In this document: piece by piece, positions 25,719 through 35,236 of the stretch
Numbering within the stretch: position 1 is the stretch's first letter
How the letters are laid out: each line of letters begins with the position of its first letter
Origin: Nonomuraea thailandensis
GTDB lineage: Bacteria; Actinomycetota; Actinomycetes; Streptosporangiales; Streptosporangiaceae
Direction: 5' to 3'
DNA: 64,000 nucleotides
Assembly (NCBI RefSeq): GCF_024172165.1
Contig: NZ_JAMZEB010000002.1
Location: forward strand, 558,001-622,000
The notes under the pieces: generated by a model
The model's input: the letters and a program-made list of their open reading frames with translations, nothing else
Told to the model about the DNA's origin: nothing
Databases searched by the model: none
Made by a program: the position numbers and the translations under genes

Positions 25719-27287
25719 GTGTACGTCGTGGTCGCAGGGGAGACGGTGCTGCCGGTCGGTGGCGCGGCGCGCCGTCCCGCCGACCTGGCGCGGGCCGTGC
25801 GCGAGCTGGAGGCGGCCGAGGGGCCGCGGTGGGTGTGGGCCGACGCGCGGGAGTCCTACCCTCCGCTGCTGGAGCGGGGGGTGCGGGTCGCGCGCTGCCA
25901 CGACCTCGCGCTGACCGAGGGGCTGCTGCTGGCGTACGAGGGCCGCTACGGCGAGCCGCGCTCGGCCAGGGCCGCGCACGCCAGGCTGCACGGCCTGCCG
26001 GTGCCGGACGAGCAGCCGAGCGCGCCCGGCACGCTGTTCGCGCCGGAGCCGCTCGGCGCCGAGACGGTCGCCGAGGTGCTGGCCGACCAGCTCAGGCGCA
26101 TCTCGGAGCTGCCCGAGCCCGGCCGGTTCCGGCTGCTGGTGGCGGCCGAGTCGGCCGGCGCGCTGGTCGCGGCCGAGATGTCGCACGAGGGCATGCCCTG
26201 GCGCAGGGACGTGCACGACGCGCTGCTGACCGACCTGCTCGGGCCGCGCCCGGTGCACGGCATGCGCCCGGCCAAGCTGCAGGCGCTGGCCGACGAGGTG
26301 GCGGCCGCGTTCGGGCACCAGGTCAACCCCGACTCGGTGCAGCAGCTCGTCAAGGCGTTCAAGGGCGCGGGGGTGGCGCTGAAGACGACCAGGCAGTGGG
26401 AGCTCAAGCAGATCGACCATCCGGCGGTGGCGCCACTGCTCGCCTACAAGGAGCTGGCCAGGCTGTTCAGCGCCCACGGGTGGGCGTGGGCCGACCAGTG
26501 GGTGCGCGGCGGGCGGTTCAGGCCCGAATACGTGGTGGGCGGCGTCGTGTCCGGGCGGTGGGCCACCAACGGGGGCGGGGCGCTGCAGATCCCCAAGGTG
26601 ATGCGGCGGGTGGTGATGGCCGACGACGGGTGGTTGCTGGTCGTCGCCGACGCGGCGCAGCTCGAGCCGCGGGTGCTGGCGGCGATGGCCGGCGACGTGG
26701 GGCTGGCCAGGGCCGCGGGGGAGATCGATCTGTACTCCGCGCTGGCGCAGTCGTTCGGCGGCGAGCGGGGCAACGCCAAGATCGCGATGCTGTCCGCGAT
26801 GTACGGCGGCACCAGCGGCGACGCCTCCAAGCTGCTGGCCGTGATGCGGCAGCGCTTCCCGAAGGCGTACCAGTTCGTGGAGGACGCGGCCAAGACGGGG
26901 GAGGAGGGGCGGATCGTGCGGTCCTGGCTCGGGCGCACCAGCCCGCCCCCGTCGGATCGGTGGAAGGAGCTGGTGTCGGGGCCCGAGGGCGGGCGGGCGG
27001 CCAGGGACCGCGGGCGGTTCACGCGCAACTTCGTGGTGCAGGGCACGGCGGCCGAGTGGGCGCTGGCGCTGCTGGCCGTGCTGCGGGGGCGGCTGCCGGA
27101 GCCGGCGCGGCTGGTGTTCTTCCAGCACGACGAGGTGATGGTGCACTGCCCGGCGGAGCTGGCCGAGGAGGTGATCGCGGCCGTGGCGGCCTCGGCGGCG
27201 GAGGCCAGCCGGTTGTTGTTCGGCGCGACGCCGGTGCGGTTCCCGATGGAGGCGGTGGCGGTCAAGTCCTACGCCGACGCGAAGTGA
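25719..27287 (+). CDS. Bifunctional 3'-5' exonuclease/DNA polymerase (family A-like)
   Basis: The 522-residue protein is a compact family A polymerase of the actinobacterial type. Motif A VVADAAQLEPRVLAAM carries a catalytic Asp, motif B is the IAMLSAMYGG region and motif C is FFQHDEVMVH with His-Asp-Glu. The N-terminal part (about 1-170) is a divergent exonuclease-like domain that seems to lack the usual DEDD pattern, so proofreading is doubtful. The GTG start avoids the hairpin that follows the previous gene; a TTG 30 bases upstream is possible. A role in repair synthesis is inferred from the family. Confidence 0.85.
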   Translation: MYVVVAGETVLPVGGAARRPADLARAVRELEAAEGPRWVWADARESYPPLLERGVRVARCHDLALTEGLLLAYEGRYGEPRSARAAHARLHGLPVPDEQPSAPGTLFAPEPLGAETVAEVLADQLRRISELPEPGRFRLLVAAESAGALVAAEMSHEGMPWRRDVHDALLTDLLGPRPVHGMRPAKLQALADEVAAAFGHQVNPDSVQQLVKAFKGAGVALKTTRQWELKQIDHPAVAPLLAYKELARLFSAHGWAWADQWVRGGRFRPEYVVGGVVSGRWATNGGGALQIPKVMRRVVMADDGWLLVVADAAQLEPRVLAAMAGDVGLARAAGEIDLYSALAQSFGGERGNAKIAMLSAMYGGTSGDASKLLAVMRQRFPKAYQFVEDAAKTGEEGRIVRSWLGRTSPPPSDRWKELVSGPEGGRAARDRGRFTRNFVVQGTAAEWALALLAVLRGRLPEPARLVFFQHDEVMVHCPAELAEEVIAAVAASAAEASRLLFGATPVRFPMEAVAVKSYADAK

Positions 27288-27361
27288 GCCGCCGGTTCCC
27301 GGCGTGCGTGGAGCGGTGGTGCCCGGCCCGGAGGCCGGCGGGCCGGGGAGCCTGGCGGCCG

Positions 27362-28621
27362 TCAGGTGGCGCGGCGCCAGATGATGGTGAGCCACAGGCC
27401 GGCCAGGGCGACCATGATGCCGACGACCAGGCCGAGCATGCCGTAGCCGAGCACCCCCACGATGGCGCCCGCGACGATCGTGCCGGTGGCGCCGCAGACG
27501 TTCATCAGCAGGTCCGACAGCCCCTGCACGGCCGGGCGGCGCTCGATCGGCACCGACTCCGTGACCAGTGCCGAGCCGGCCACCAGGCCGCACGACCAGC
27601 CCAGGCCGAGCAGCACGAGCGCCGCTGTGACCTGCCACACCCGGTGACCGGCCGTGCCGGCGAGGGCTGCGGCGGCCAGCAGCAGGGCCGAGCCGAGCAC
27701 CAGCACCGGCACCTTGCCCGCCTTGTCGGCCAGCCAGCCCACGACCGGTGAGAGCACGTACATGCCGGCGATGTGCAGGCTGATCACGATGCCGATGACG
27801 TCCAGGTTCGAGCCGTCGTGGTGGAGCTTGACCGGGGTCATGGACATGACGGACACCATCGCCGTGTGGCTGACGGCGATCATGACCATGGCGCGGCGGG
27901 CCATCGGGGTGGTGCGCAGGGTCCGCCAGGCCGTACGGATCGTGCGGTTCGCGCCGGAGTCCTCCCGGCGTGTGCCGGCCCGGGCGAGCTGGAGGGGGTC
28001 GGGGCGGAGGAAGGCGAGGACGATGACCACCGCCAGCGCGAAGGCCAGGGCCGCGAACGCGAACGGCCCCGCCTTCTCCACCAGCCCGAGGCTCCTGCCG
28101 ATCCGGTCGGCGGGCTCGGCCAGGTTGGGGCCGGCGACCGAGCCGATGGTCGAGGCCCAGACGACCAGCGACAGGTGGCGGGCCGAGCGGTCCTTCGGCG
28201 ACAGGTCGGTGGCCGAGTAGCGGGCCGCCAGGCTGCCCGCGCTGCCGCCGCCGACCAGCACGAGGCCCGCCAGCAGCAGCGGCCAGTTGCGCAGGCTGAT
28301 GGCCAGCACCGAGATCGCGCAGCCCACCAGCGCCGCCGTGTAGGCCAGCGACAGCCCCGCCCGCCGCCCGCCCCGGCCCGACGCCTTGGCGGTCGGCAGG
28401 GCGAGCAGCGCCGCGCCCAGCACCGTGGCCGTGCCCGCGAAGCCGCTGATCACGGTCGAGCGGGACAGCTCGTCCACGACGACCGAGCTGAGCGCCAGCC
28501 CGACGGCCACGCCCACCCCGCCCACGATCTGTGCCGCCGACAGGACCGCCAGGGTCCGCCGTTGTACGCGCTGGATTCGGTCAGGGGGCGAGACAGCGGG
28601 CTTTGTGGGGGCACTGGTCAC
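27362..28621 (-). CDS. MFS transporter
   Basis: The 419-residue protein has about 12 membrane segments, a long cytoplasmic loop near residues 200-230 (TRREDSGANRTIRTAWRTLRTTPMARR) and a motif A-like WLADKAGK in the second half. This is the general major facilitator pattern for proton-coupled export, with no residue that reveals the substrate. It starts with GTG after an AT-richer leader that is unusual for this genome. It is downstream of, and in the same direction as, the MOSC gene but separated by 87 bases, so probably independent. Confidence 0.82.
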   Translation of the reverse strand: MTSAPTKPAVSPPDRIQRVQRRTLAVLSAAQIVGGVGVAVGLALSSVVVDELSRSTVISGFAGTATVLGAALLALPTAKASGRGGRRAGLSLAYTAALVGCAISVLAISLRNWPLLLAGLVLVGGGSAGSLAARYSATDLSPKDRSARHLSLVVWASTIGSVAGPNLAEPADRIGRSLGLVEKAGPFAFAALAFALAVVIVLAFLRPDPLQLARAGTRREDSGANRTIRTAWRTLRTTPMARRAMVMIAVSHTAMVSVMSMTPVKLHHDGSNLDVIGIVISLHIAGMYVLSPVVGWLADKAGKVPVLVLGSALLLAAAALAGTAGHRVWQVTAALVLLGLGWSCGLVAGSALVTESVPIERRPAVQGLSDLLMNVCGATGTIVAGAIVGVLGYGMLGLVVGIMVALAGLWLTIIWRRAT

Positions 28622-28708
28622 CCGTGAAGTCTCGCATAACCCCTAACAGTGCCCCAAAGGGGACGGTGATCTTATTTATCGGGAAATAGGGATTTTCATC
28701 ATGATTTT

Positions 28709-29533
28709 TCAGAGCACGAGAACGGGATCTCCTTGCGCGATCCGCCCGTAGGTTCCGGGGATCAGGTCGGGGATCAGGTTCACCCCGAACCAGACCTTGC
28801 CGTCCCGCTTGCGGTGACGGGCCAGCGTCCTGAGCGGCTCCTTGCCCTTGCGGTAGGTCGTGGTGTCAACGGTGGTCAGCACGCAGCGATCGCAACCCTT
28901 GCTCACGCGGAATTCCACGTCCCCGATGCGCAGGCGCTTCCACTCGTCCTCGGCGAACGGCTCCGCCGCGCCGTCGATGACCACGTTCGGCCGGAACCTG
29001 CGCATCGGCAGCGGGCCAGGCTCCTCGCCGAGCTCCGAGGCGGTCCCGGCGATCCACTCGTTGAGGCGGGCGAGCGAGGCGGTCGTGGTGAGCAGCAGCG
29101 GGAACGCGTCGGCCAGGCTCACCCGGTCCTCCGGCCGGCCGTACGCCGGGTCGACCGGGCGGCGGGTGGGATCGTCGAGCCACCTGAGCCGGACGGGCCG
29201 CCCCACCAGCCCGCTCAGCCATCCGGCGGCGTCGTCGCCGCAGTCGGTGACCTCCACGGAGGTCCTCGGCAGGTGCACGACGGACCTCGGGCCGGCGGGG
29301 AGCACCGTCAGCGGGTCGGCGTGCGGGCCGGTCAGCGTGAGCGCGCCGCCGTCGAGCACGGGCACGCAGGCCAGCAGGCGCGGCTCCTGCCGGGCGGTGA
29401 GCACCGCGCCGCTCTCGTCGGTGACGACGTGGCGGCGGTCGCCGGCCAGCCCCCACGGCTGTACCTCGGCCTCGGTGACCTCGTGCCCCGAGGCGGACTT
29501 GACGGGGTAGCGGGAGATGCTCGCCAGCTTCAT
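28709..29533 (-). CDS. MOSC-domain protein
   Basis: The 274-residue protein has an N-terminal MOSC beta-barrel (VKSASGHEVTEAEVQPWGLAGDRRHVV) and a C-terminal MOSC domain (about 120-274) with the conserved Cys of SKGCDRCVLTTVD. MOSC proteins bind molybdenum cofactor and include the mARC-type N-reductases and the YcbX family, which detoxify N-hydroxylated bases. The ATG overlaps the upstream MFS stop by four bases, so it is translated with that exporter. A detoxification pair is plausible but inferred. No ferredoxin domain is fused. Confidence 0.87.
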   Translation of the reverse strand: MKLASISRYPVKSASGHEVTEAEVQPWGLAGDRRHVVTDESGAVLTARQEPRLLACVPVLDGGALTLTGPHADPLTVLPAGPRSVVHLPRTSVEVTDCGDDAAGWLSGLVGRPVRLRWLDDPTRRPVDPAYGRPEDRVSLADAFPLLLTTTASLARLNEWIAGTASELGEEPGPLPMRRFRPNVVIDGAAEPFAEDEWKRLRIGDVEFRVSKGCDRCVLTTVDTTTYRKGKEPLRTLARHRKRDGKVWFGVNLIPDLIPGTYGRIAQGDPVLVL

Positions 29534-30729
29534 ACGGCTGACCGTATCTCACTGGTTTCGGGCCTCACCCGGACGAGCTCGCTCCTGCGGTGCAGGCTCG
29601 CGCCGAGCGCCACGGCGGCCAGGGCGGCCACGCCGATGGCCGCGCCGATCCAGGCGACGGACGCGTAGCCGAGGCCCGCGTCGATGGCCAGGCCGCCCGC
29701 CCACGGCCCGGCGGTGATGCCGACGTTGAAGGCGGCCACGTTCATGGCGGCGGCCAGCGTGGGGGCGTTCCTGGCGAGGGCGAAGGGGCGGGCGTTCAGC
29801 GCGGGGTTGGTGCCGAAGCCGAACGCGCCGAGCAGGAAGATCAGCGGGATGGCGAGCAGGGCCACGGGCGCGGACGCGGCCAGCGCCGCCGAGGTCAGGA
29901 TCAGGCCGGTGACGCCGGCGTACAGCAGCGGGTACGGCCGCGCGTCGGCGATCCGGCCGCCGAGGGTGATGCCGAGGAGGGAGCCCACCCCGTACAGGCC
30001 GAGCACGGCGGGCACCCAGGCCGGGTCCACGCCGGTGACGTCGCTCAGCAGCGGGCTGAGGTAGCTGAAGGACGACAGCAGCGCGCCGGTGGTCAGCGCG
30101 GTGGTGCCGTAAGCGAGCCACAGCGCGGGCCTGCCCAGCGCGCGCAGCTCGTCGGAGACGCGGGGCAGGCTGCCGGAGTCGGGGCGTCCGCCGGGGATCG
30201 TGGCGAACACGCCGATGCCGGCCAGCGCCGACAGCGCGGCGACCGCCCAGAACGCCGCCCGCCAGCCCAGGTGCTGCCCGATCACCGTGCCCGCCGACAG
30301 GCCGAGGACGGTGGCCACGGTGAGCCCGCCGGCCAGCACGCTCATCGCCCTGGCGCGGGCGCCCGCGGGCACCAGCCCGATCGCGGTGCCGGCCGCCACG
30401 GCCCAGAAGCCCGCGTAGACGAAGGCGCCGACCACGCGGGTGGCGAACAGCACGCCGTAGCTCGACGTCAGCGCGCCCGCGACGTGCGACAGGGCGAACA
30501 GGCCGAGGAACGCCAGCAGCACCGTACGGCGCGGCCACCGCAACGTGACGACGGCCAGCACCGGCGCCCCCACCAGCATCCCGATCGCGAACGCCGAGAT
30601 CAGCAGCCCCGCGTCCGGCACCGACACCCCGAGGTCGCGTGCCAGCTCGGGGAGCAGCCCGGCCAGCATGAGCTCGGAGGTGCCCTGCGCGAAGATCGAG
30701 AGCCCCAGTACGTAGACCGCCAACGGCAT
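29530..30729 (-). CDS. MFS exporter, Cmx/CmrA-like drug efflux family
   Basis: The 399-residue protein has 12 predicted membrane segments and begins MPLAVYVLGLSIFAQGTSELMLAGLLPELARDLGVSV, the N terminus typical of Cmx/CmlR chloramphenicol-type and AraJ-like exporters. GGAAGGGAGG lies six bases before the ATG. A TetR regulator is just upstream in the same direction, with an AT-rich dyad between them, so expression is probably ligand-induced. It overlaps the MOSC gene by four bases. Drug specificity cannot be read from the sequence. Confidence 0.87.
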   Translation of the reverse strand: MPLAVYVLGLSIFAQGTSELMLAGLLPELARDLGVSVPDAGLLISAFAIGMLVGAPVLAVVTLRWPRRTVLLAFLGLFALSHVAGALTSSYGVLFATRVVGAFVYAGFWAVAAGTAIGLVPAGARARAMSVLAGGLTVATVLGLSAGTVIGQHLGWRAAFWAVAALSALAGIGVFATIPGGRPDSGSLPRVSDELRALGRPALWLAYGTTALTTGALLSSFSYLSPLLSDVTGVDPAWVPAVLGLYGVGSLLGITLGGRIADARPYPLLYAGVTGLILTSAALAASAPVALLAIPLIFLLGAFGFGTNPALNARPFALARNAPTLAAAMNVAAFNVGITAGPWAGGLAIDAGLGYASVAWIGAAIGVAALAAVALGASLHRRSELVRVRPETSEIRSAV

Positions 30730-30750
30730 GGCGATCCTCCCTTCCGACAG

Positions 30751-30772
30751 TTTTAGATTGATCAGTTCAAAA
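30751..30772. promoter_or_regulatory. AT-rich dyad upstream of the MFS/MOSC pair
   Basis: TTTTAGATTGATCAGTTCAAAA is an imperfect 22-base palindrome centred on TGATCA (eight of eleven positions symmetric). Its place between the TetR gene and the exporter suits a TetR operator. Confidence 0.5.
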
Positions 30773-30788
30773 TGTGGGCGCGAAAAAA

Positions 30789-31361
30789 TCAGAAAGCGCC
30801 CAGCGCGGTGTTCGCGATCGATTCGAGGGTGGCCCGGCCGGCCCCGCCGCGGGCCGCGACGCGCAGGCCGCTGACCGTCGCGGCCAGGAAGTGGGCCAGG
30901 GCCGGCGGGTCGCTGCCCGGGTCGAGCTCGCCGCGGGTGCGGGCGGCCTCGATCGCGGATCTGACGATCCCGACCCGCTTGTCGTTGTCGCGGCGCAGCA
31001 TCTCCGCGATCTCCGCGTCGCGCGGGGCCAGCTCGACCAGCGAGTTCACCACCAGGCAGCCGGCCGGGTCGCCGGGGTGGGGCTCGACCGCCCACCACAG
31101 CACGGTCCTGATCTTCTCCTTGATCGGCAGCTCGCTGTCCATGAGCTCGGCGAGCCCCGCGTTGCGCTCGTCCATGTAGTGCCGCAGCGATCGCCGGAAC
31201 AGGTCGTGCTTGCTGGCGAAGGTGTTGTAGATGCTGCTGCGCCCGAGCCCCGTGGCCGCGCACAGGTCCTGCGTCGAGGTGGCCTCGTAGCCCGCGCTCC
31301 AGAACGCGCGCATGGCCGCCTCGATCGCCTGGTCCTCCTCGAACTTCCTCGGTCGCGCCAT
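30789..31361 (-). CDS. TetR-family regulator next to an MFS exporter
   Basis: The 190-residue protein has a TetR helix-turn-helix (TSTQDLCAATGLGRSSIYNTFASKHDLF, split near residues 28-55) and a C-terminal domain with PGDPAGCLVVNSLVELAP, the AcrR/TetR_C_16-like form common in electrophile- and drug-responsive regulators. A single Cys at that position could be a sensing residue, though this is speculative. The ATG is seven bases after TAGCGT with TTGCAC 18 bases before it, a leaderless promoter arrangement. Likely repressor of the downstream exporter/MOSC operon. Confidence 0.87.
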   Translation of the reverse strand: MARPRKFEEDQAIEAAMRAFWSAGYEATSTQDLCAATGLGRSSIYNTFASKHDLFRRSLRHYMDERNAGLAELMDSELPIKEKIRTVLWWAVEPHPGDPAGCLVVNSLVELAPRDAEIAEMLRRDNDKRVGIVRSAIEAARTRGELDPGSDPPALAHFLAATVSGLRVAARGGAGRATLESIANTALGAF

Positions 31362-31404
31362 GGCAGGCACGCTACACGTTTTGGAACGGTTGGTGCAATA
31401 CGGT

Positions 31405-33732
31405 TCAGGTGGCCTGGCGGAACGTGTTGAGGAACACCTTGCGGGTGTCGGCCTGGTCGTCCCACTTCAGCTCGGGCAGGTCCATCGTGATCTTGAATGC
31501 GGCGTCGTCGATGGAGACGTACCTGGTCAGGGCGTGCATGGGGACACCGTTGGCGGTGGTGTAGGTGTACTCCCAGTCGGCGGCCTGCCAGTCGCGGTAG
31601 TCGACGGCCTGGAGCTGCACCTGGATGTAGCTCTCCATGCCGCCGTCCGCCTCCAGCCTGCCCAGCTCCGACAGCCCGCCGTCGCTCTGCGGGGCGGCGC
31701 GCTCGACCAGGATCCGCATGCCCGAGTCCTTCGGGCCGCTGAACGTGGCCACGCCGCCCGACGTCGCGAGCTTCCAGTCCTGGGGCACGGCGGCCGAGAA
31801 GCCGGGGCCCGTGTGCTCCTGGTACCCCTCGGGGATGATCGACGGCTCGGCCGCGTCCTCCGTCGTGGCGCTCTCGGAGACGGTGGCGGAGGCGGTGACC
31901 GGTGCCTGCGCCGAGCCGCCCGTCAGGATGATCCACACGGCGCCCGCCACGACGGCCACGGCCAGCAGCGAGCTGATGATCGTGAGCGGGGTGGGCCGCC
32001 CGTCGCGGATCCAGGGGCCGCCGTCGTCGTCCTCCACCCGGCGCCGGCTCTTGCCCTGGCGCTGACCGCCGCCGGGCAGCGTGGCCAGGCGGCTGCGGGA
32101 GAGGTCGTGGGACAGGTCGCGCGACTGCTCGCGCAGGTCGTCGGCCGAGGCCAGCGGCCACGGCGTGGCGCCGGACGACGTCCGGCTGTCCGTGGTCAGC
32201 GGCAGGATCGGCTGGGGGTGCGGGCCGCTCGGGTCGTCGAGGTCGTCGACGTCGCGGCGCCCCATCCGGGGGTCGGGCGGCGCGCCGAACGGCGGCTGCC
32301 GCGGGCCCGAGGGGGAGGCCAGGGAGTCGTACGGGCCCGACGAACTGCCCAGCGAGTCGTACGGGCCGGACGGGCTGCCCAGCGAGTCGTACGGGCCGGA
32401 CGGGCTGCCCAGCGAGTCGTACGGGCCGGACGGGCTGCCCAGCGAGTCGTACGGGCCCGAAGGGCCGCCCAGCGAGTCGTACGGGCCGGACGGGCTGCTC
32501 AGCTGGTCGTACGGGCCGGAGGGGCCGGCCAGGGAGTCGTAGGCGCCGCGCTGCTGGGACGGCTGCTGGGCGGGGGTGCGCGGCAGCGGCGGGAGCTGGT
32601 CGGTGCGGTGGCTGCCCGACGGGCTCGTCATCCCGTCGTAGGGCATCGAGTGGCCGCCCGACGGGCTGTTCAGCGGGTCGTACGGCACCCGTACGGGACC
32701 GGAGGGCGTCTCCACGATGCGCGAGGGCATCGGCCCCGACGGGGTGTCCAGCGGGGGCAGCAGCCCGGCCGGGGTCGGGTCGGACGGGCTGGGCAGCGTC
32801 TCCGGAGTGCGCGGCCGGGGCGCGCCGTGCGCGCGCAGCACCGCCTCCAGCATCTCGATCACCTGCGGGGCGGTGAGCCGCTCGGCCGGGTTCTTGCGCA
32901 GCAGGCCCTCGATCACCGGCATCAGCGAGCCGGCCCGCTGTGGTCTGATCGGGTCCTGGGTGACCACCGCGCCGAGCACCGCCACCGGGTCGGGCCCCTC
33001 GTACGGCGGGCGGCCCTCGACGGCGGCGTACAGGGTCGCGCCGAACGACCACAGGTCCGCCGCCTGCGTGATCGGCTGGCCGGACAGGCGCTCCGGCGGG
33101 ATGTACGCCGGCGACCCCATGAGCAGGCCCGTCTGGGTGATCGTGACGTCGCCCTCGATGGCCGCGATGCCGAAGTCGGTCAGCACCACCCGGTCCTGGG
33201 TGAGCAGCACGTTGCCCGGCTTGATGTCGCGGTGCAGGATCCCGGCCGCGTGCGCGTGCATGAGCGCGTCGAGCACCCGGATGCCGATCTCGGCCGCCTG
33301 GATCACCGGGAGCGGCCCGCTCTGGCGTACGGCCTGCTCCAGCGACCACGCCCGGACCAGCTCCATCACGATCCAGGGCCGGCCGTCCTCCTCGACCACG
33401 TCGTGCACGGTCACGATGCCCGGGTGCGTCAGCCGCGCGGCCGATCGTGCCTCGCGCAGCATGCGCCGGTGGGCCACCTGCTTGCCCGCGTGGTCCAGGC
33501 CGTAGGGCAGGATCAGCTCCTTGACGGCCACGTCCCTGTCGAGCAGCACGTCGTGCGCGTGCCACACCATGCCCATGCCGCCTCTGCCCACGGGCGACAT
33601 CAGTCGGTAGCGCCTGCCGATCAGGCGACCCTGGCTCTGCGGAGCGCCCCCCGTGGCACCTCCTTCAGAGCCGGGCCCGCTGAGCAAGCGGTCGGCTGCC
33701 ATGTTCCGCCCCCATCTCGCCTCATCCGTCAC
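31405..33732 (-). CDS. Transmembrane Ser/Thr kinase with decapeptide repeats
   Basis: The 775-residue protein has an intact kinase domain (about 42-310): GRGGMG, Lys71, HRDIKPGN with Asp169 and DFG at 186-188. A long disordered Pro/Ser/Gly linker follows, with about eight copies of PSGPYDSLGS near residues 395-474, then a membrane helix near 585-606 and an extracellular domain of about 150 residues with PGFSAAVPQDW, similar to lipoprotein or PsbP-like sensor domains. The repeats offer many Ser/Tyr sites inside the cell. A GTG start is used; an ATG ten codons later is possible. Confidence 0.9.
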   Translation of the reverse strand: MTDEARWGRNMAADRLLSGPGSEGGATGGAPQSQGRLIGRRYRLMSPVGRGGMGMVWHAHDVLLDRDVAVKELILPYGLDHAGKQVAHRRMLREARSAARLTHPGIVTVHDVVEEDGRPWIVMELVRAWSLEQAVRQSGPLPVIQAAEIGIRVLDALMHAHAAGILHRDIKPGNVLLTQDRVVLTDFGIAAIEGDVTITQTGLLMGSPAYIPPERLSGQPITQAADLWSFGATLYAAVEGRPPYEGPDPVAVLGAVVTQDPIRPQRAGSLMPVIEGLLRKNPAERLTAPQVIEMLEAVLRAHGAPRPRTPETLPSPSDPTPAGLLPPLDTPSGPMPSRIVETPSGPVRVPYDPLNSPSGGHSMPYDGMTSPSGSHRTDQLPPLPRTPAQQPSQQRGAYDSLAGPSGPYDQLSSPSGPYDSLGGPSGPYDSLGSPSGPYDSLGSPSGPYDSLGSPSGPYDSLGSSSGPYDSLASPSGPRQPPFGAPPDPRMGRRDVDDLDDPSGPHPQPILPLTTDSRTSSGATPWPLASADDLREQSRDLSHDLSRSRLATLPGGGQRQGKSRRRVEDDDGGPWIRDGRPTPLTIISSLLAVAVVAGAVWIILTGGSAQAPVTASATVSESATTEDAAEPSIIPEGYQEHTGPGFSAAVPQDWKLATSGGVATFSGPKDSGMRILVERAAPQSDGGLSELGRLEADGGMESYIQVQLQAVDYRDWQAADWEYTYTTANGVPMHALTRYVSIDDAAFKITMDLPELKWDDQADTRKVFLNTFRQAT
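32310..32550 (-). repeat. 30-base coding tandem repeat in the kinase linker
   Basis: Eight or so near-identical 30-base units encode PSGPYDSLGS and variants (SSPSGPYDSL, GSSSGPYDSL). Low divergence at the DNA level indicates recent expansion or homogenisation. Confidence 0.88.
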
Positions 33733-33859
33733 GTGCGTTCTTCACGCTACTTGCAGATTATGAGGATCGTTACGATATCGGCGGCGAATCCGCAAGGGAA
33801 GGCGATACTGTCTTACATTGCCACTGACGTGGGGATATGTCGGCATTAAAATGGATCAC

Positions 33860-35236
33860 TTATTCTGCCTCGGCGAGGGCCAGCAACGCGCTGGTGAACG
33901 CCTCGGCAGGCGGCTCGACCAGGCCCGCGCCGACCTGGCCCGTCCCCGCGACGCGGCCCGCGATGCCCGTGTTGACCACCGGCAGCAGGCCCGTCCGCGC
34001 CACCAGCGTCACGTCGATGCCGACCGGCGTGCCGCGGAAACCGAGGCCGGGAATCTGGTAGACGGGATGCTCGGCCAGCGTGATCTCGTACATGGAGCGG
34101 GTGGCCCGCACCGCGTCCGCCACCTCGCCGCCCACGAACCGCACGATCGCCGGTGACGCCGCCATCGCGAACCCGCCCAGCCCCGACGTCTCCGTGATCG
34201 TGGAGTCGCCGATGTCCGGGTTGGCGTCCTGCGGGCCGTACGAGCCGAGGTAGAGCCCGTCCGGCACCCCCGCCGGGCCCGTGAACCAGCGCCCGCCCAG
34301 CCCTGACACCTGGACGCCGAAGTCGGTGCCGTTCCTGGCCATGGCCACGACCAGGGACGAGCCGGGCACGTCGCGGGCCGCGTCCGTGCCGGCCTTGGCC
34401 GCGGCCATCCCGATGTTGAGGAAGAAGTGGTCGTTGCCGTTGACGAAGCGCAGCACCTCGGCCGCGGCGCCGGGCGCCGCCTCCACCACGGCCGGGGCCA
34501 GCTCCCGCAGCAGCAGCGAGGTGGCGGCCCGGTTGCGGTTGTGCAGCTCGTCGCCCATCTGCAGGGCCTGCGCGATCAGCGAGCGCAGATCGATCGGCCC
34601 CGTACGCTCCAGCGTCGCCGCCAGCGCGGGACCGAGCACCCGGTCCATCCAGCGCAGCCGGTCGAGGACCTCCGGGCCGTACGCGCCGTACCTGAGCACC
34701 TTGCCCAGGCCCTCGTTGAGCGAGCAGTACGCGGTGCCGCCGTGCTCGTCGTCGCGCACCTCGAACAGCCACATCGACGGGCTCACCACGCCCGCCATCG
34801 GGCCCACGGCCGCGCGCTCGTGGCAGGGGCGCAGCGCGACCGCGCCCGCCGCCAGCCTGTCCGCGGCCTCGTGCTCGTCCGCGGCCCGGCCCTCCAGGAG
34901 CATCGCGCCGATCAGCGCGCCACGCATCGGGCCCGAGGCGCGCTCCCAGGTGATGGGCGGGCCCGCGTGCAGGAACGTGTCCCCGTCGAGCAGCTCGGAG
35001 GCGCGCCGCACCCCCACCAGGTGCGGGCGGGCCGAGGTCAGCCTGCGCACGGCCAGCTCGTTGGCCTCCTTGCGGCGCGGGTCGGCCAGCACCCTGGCCA
35101 GGGCGTCGGCGGTGCCGGGCAGCGGCGGGCGCCAGGCGACCGGGGCCGTCGCCACCGCCTGCGCGCGCAGCGCCTCGTCGAGCAGGCCCGCGCCGACGGT
35201 GATCACGCGTGGCGGGGCGTTCAGCAGGGTGGTCAC
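33860..35236 (-). CDS. allG: DUF1116 protein, YlbE/AllG-like oxamate carbamoyltransferase subunit
   Basis: The 458-residue protein is a DUF1116 (YlbE) family member, with VGPMAGVVSPSMWLFEV, AYCSLNEGLGKVLRYG, MGDELHNRNRAATSLL and ARNGTDFGVQVSGLGGRWFTGPA blocks. In E. coli, YlbE (AllG) with FdrA (AllF) and YlbF (AllH) forms oxamate carbamoyltransferase, which splits oxalurate from allantoin breakdown into oxamate and carbamoyl phosphate. All three partners are adjacent here in the order H-F-G. The GTG is chosen because the upstream extension is repeat sequence. The exact substrate in this organism is inferred from homology. Confidence 0.82.
   Translation of the reverse strand: MTTLLNAPPRVITVGAGLLDEALRAQAVATAPVAWRPPLPGTADALARVLADPRRKEANELAVRRLTSARPHLVGVRRASELLDGDTFLHAGPPITWERASGPMRGALIGAMLLEGRAADEHEAADRLAAGAVALRPCHERAAVGPMAGVVSPSMWLFEVRDDEHGGTAYCSLNEGLGKVLRYGAYGPEVLDRLRWMDRVLGPALAATLERTGPIDLRSLIAQALQMGDELHNRNRAATSLLLRELAPAVVEAAPGAAAEVLRFVNGNDHFFLNIGMAAAKAGTDAARDVPGSSLVVAMARNGTDFGVQVSGLGGRWFTGPAGVPDGLYLGSYGPQDANPDIGDSTITETSGLGGFAMAASPAIVRFVGGEVADAVRATRSMYEITLAEHPVYQIPGLGFRGTPVGIDVTLVARTGLLPVVNTGIAGRVAGTGQVGAGLVEPPAEAFTSALLALAEAE

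Noticed and set aside
24381..27638. A 1085-residue minus-strand frame, and a 1106-residue plus-strand frame at 34281-37601
   Set aside because: Both lie opposite well-supported genes (metallophosphoesterase and polymerase; allF, allG, allH) and lack any motif.
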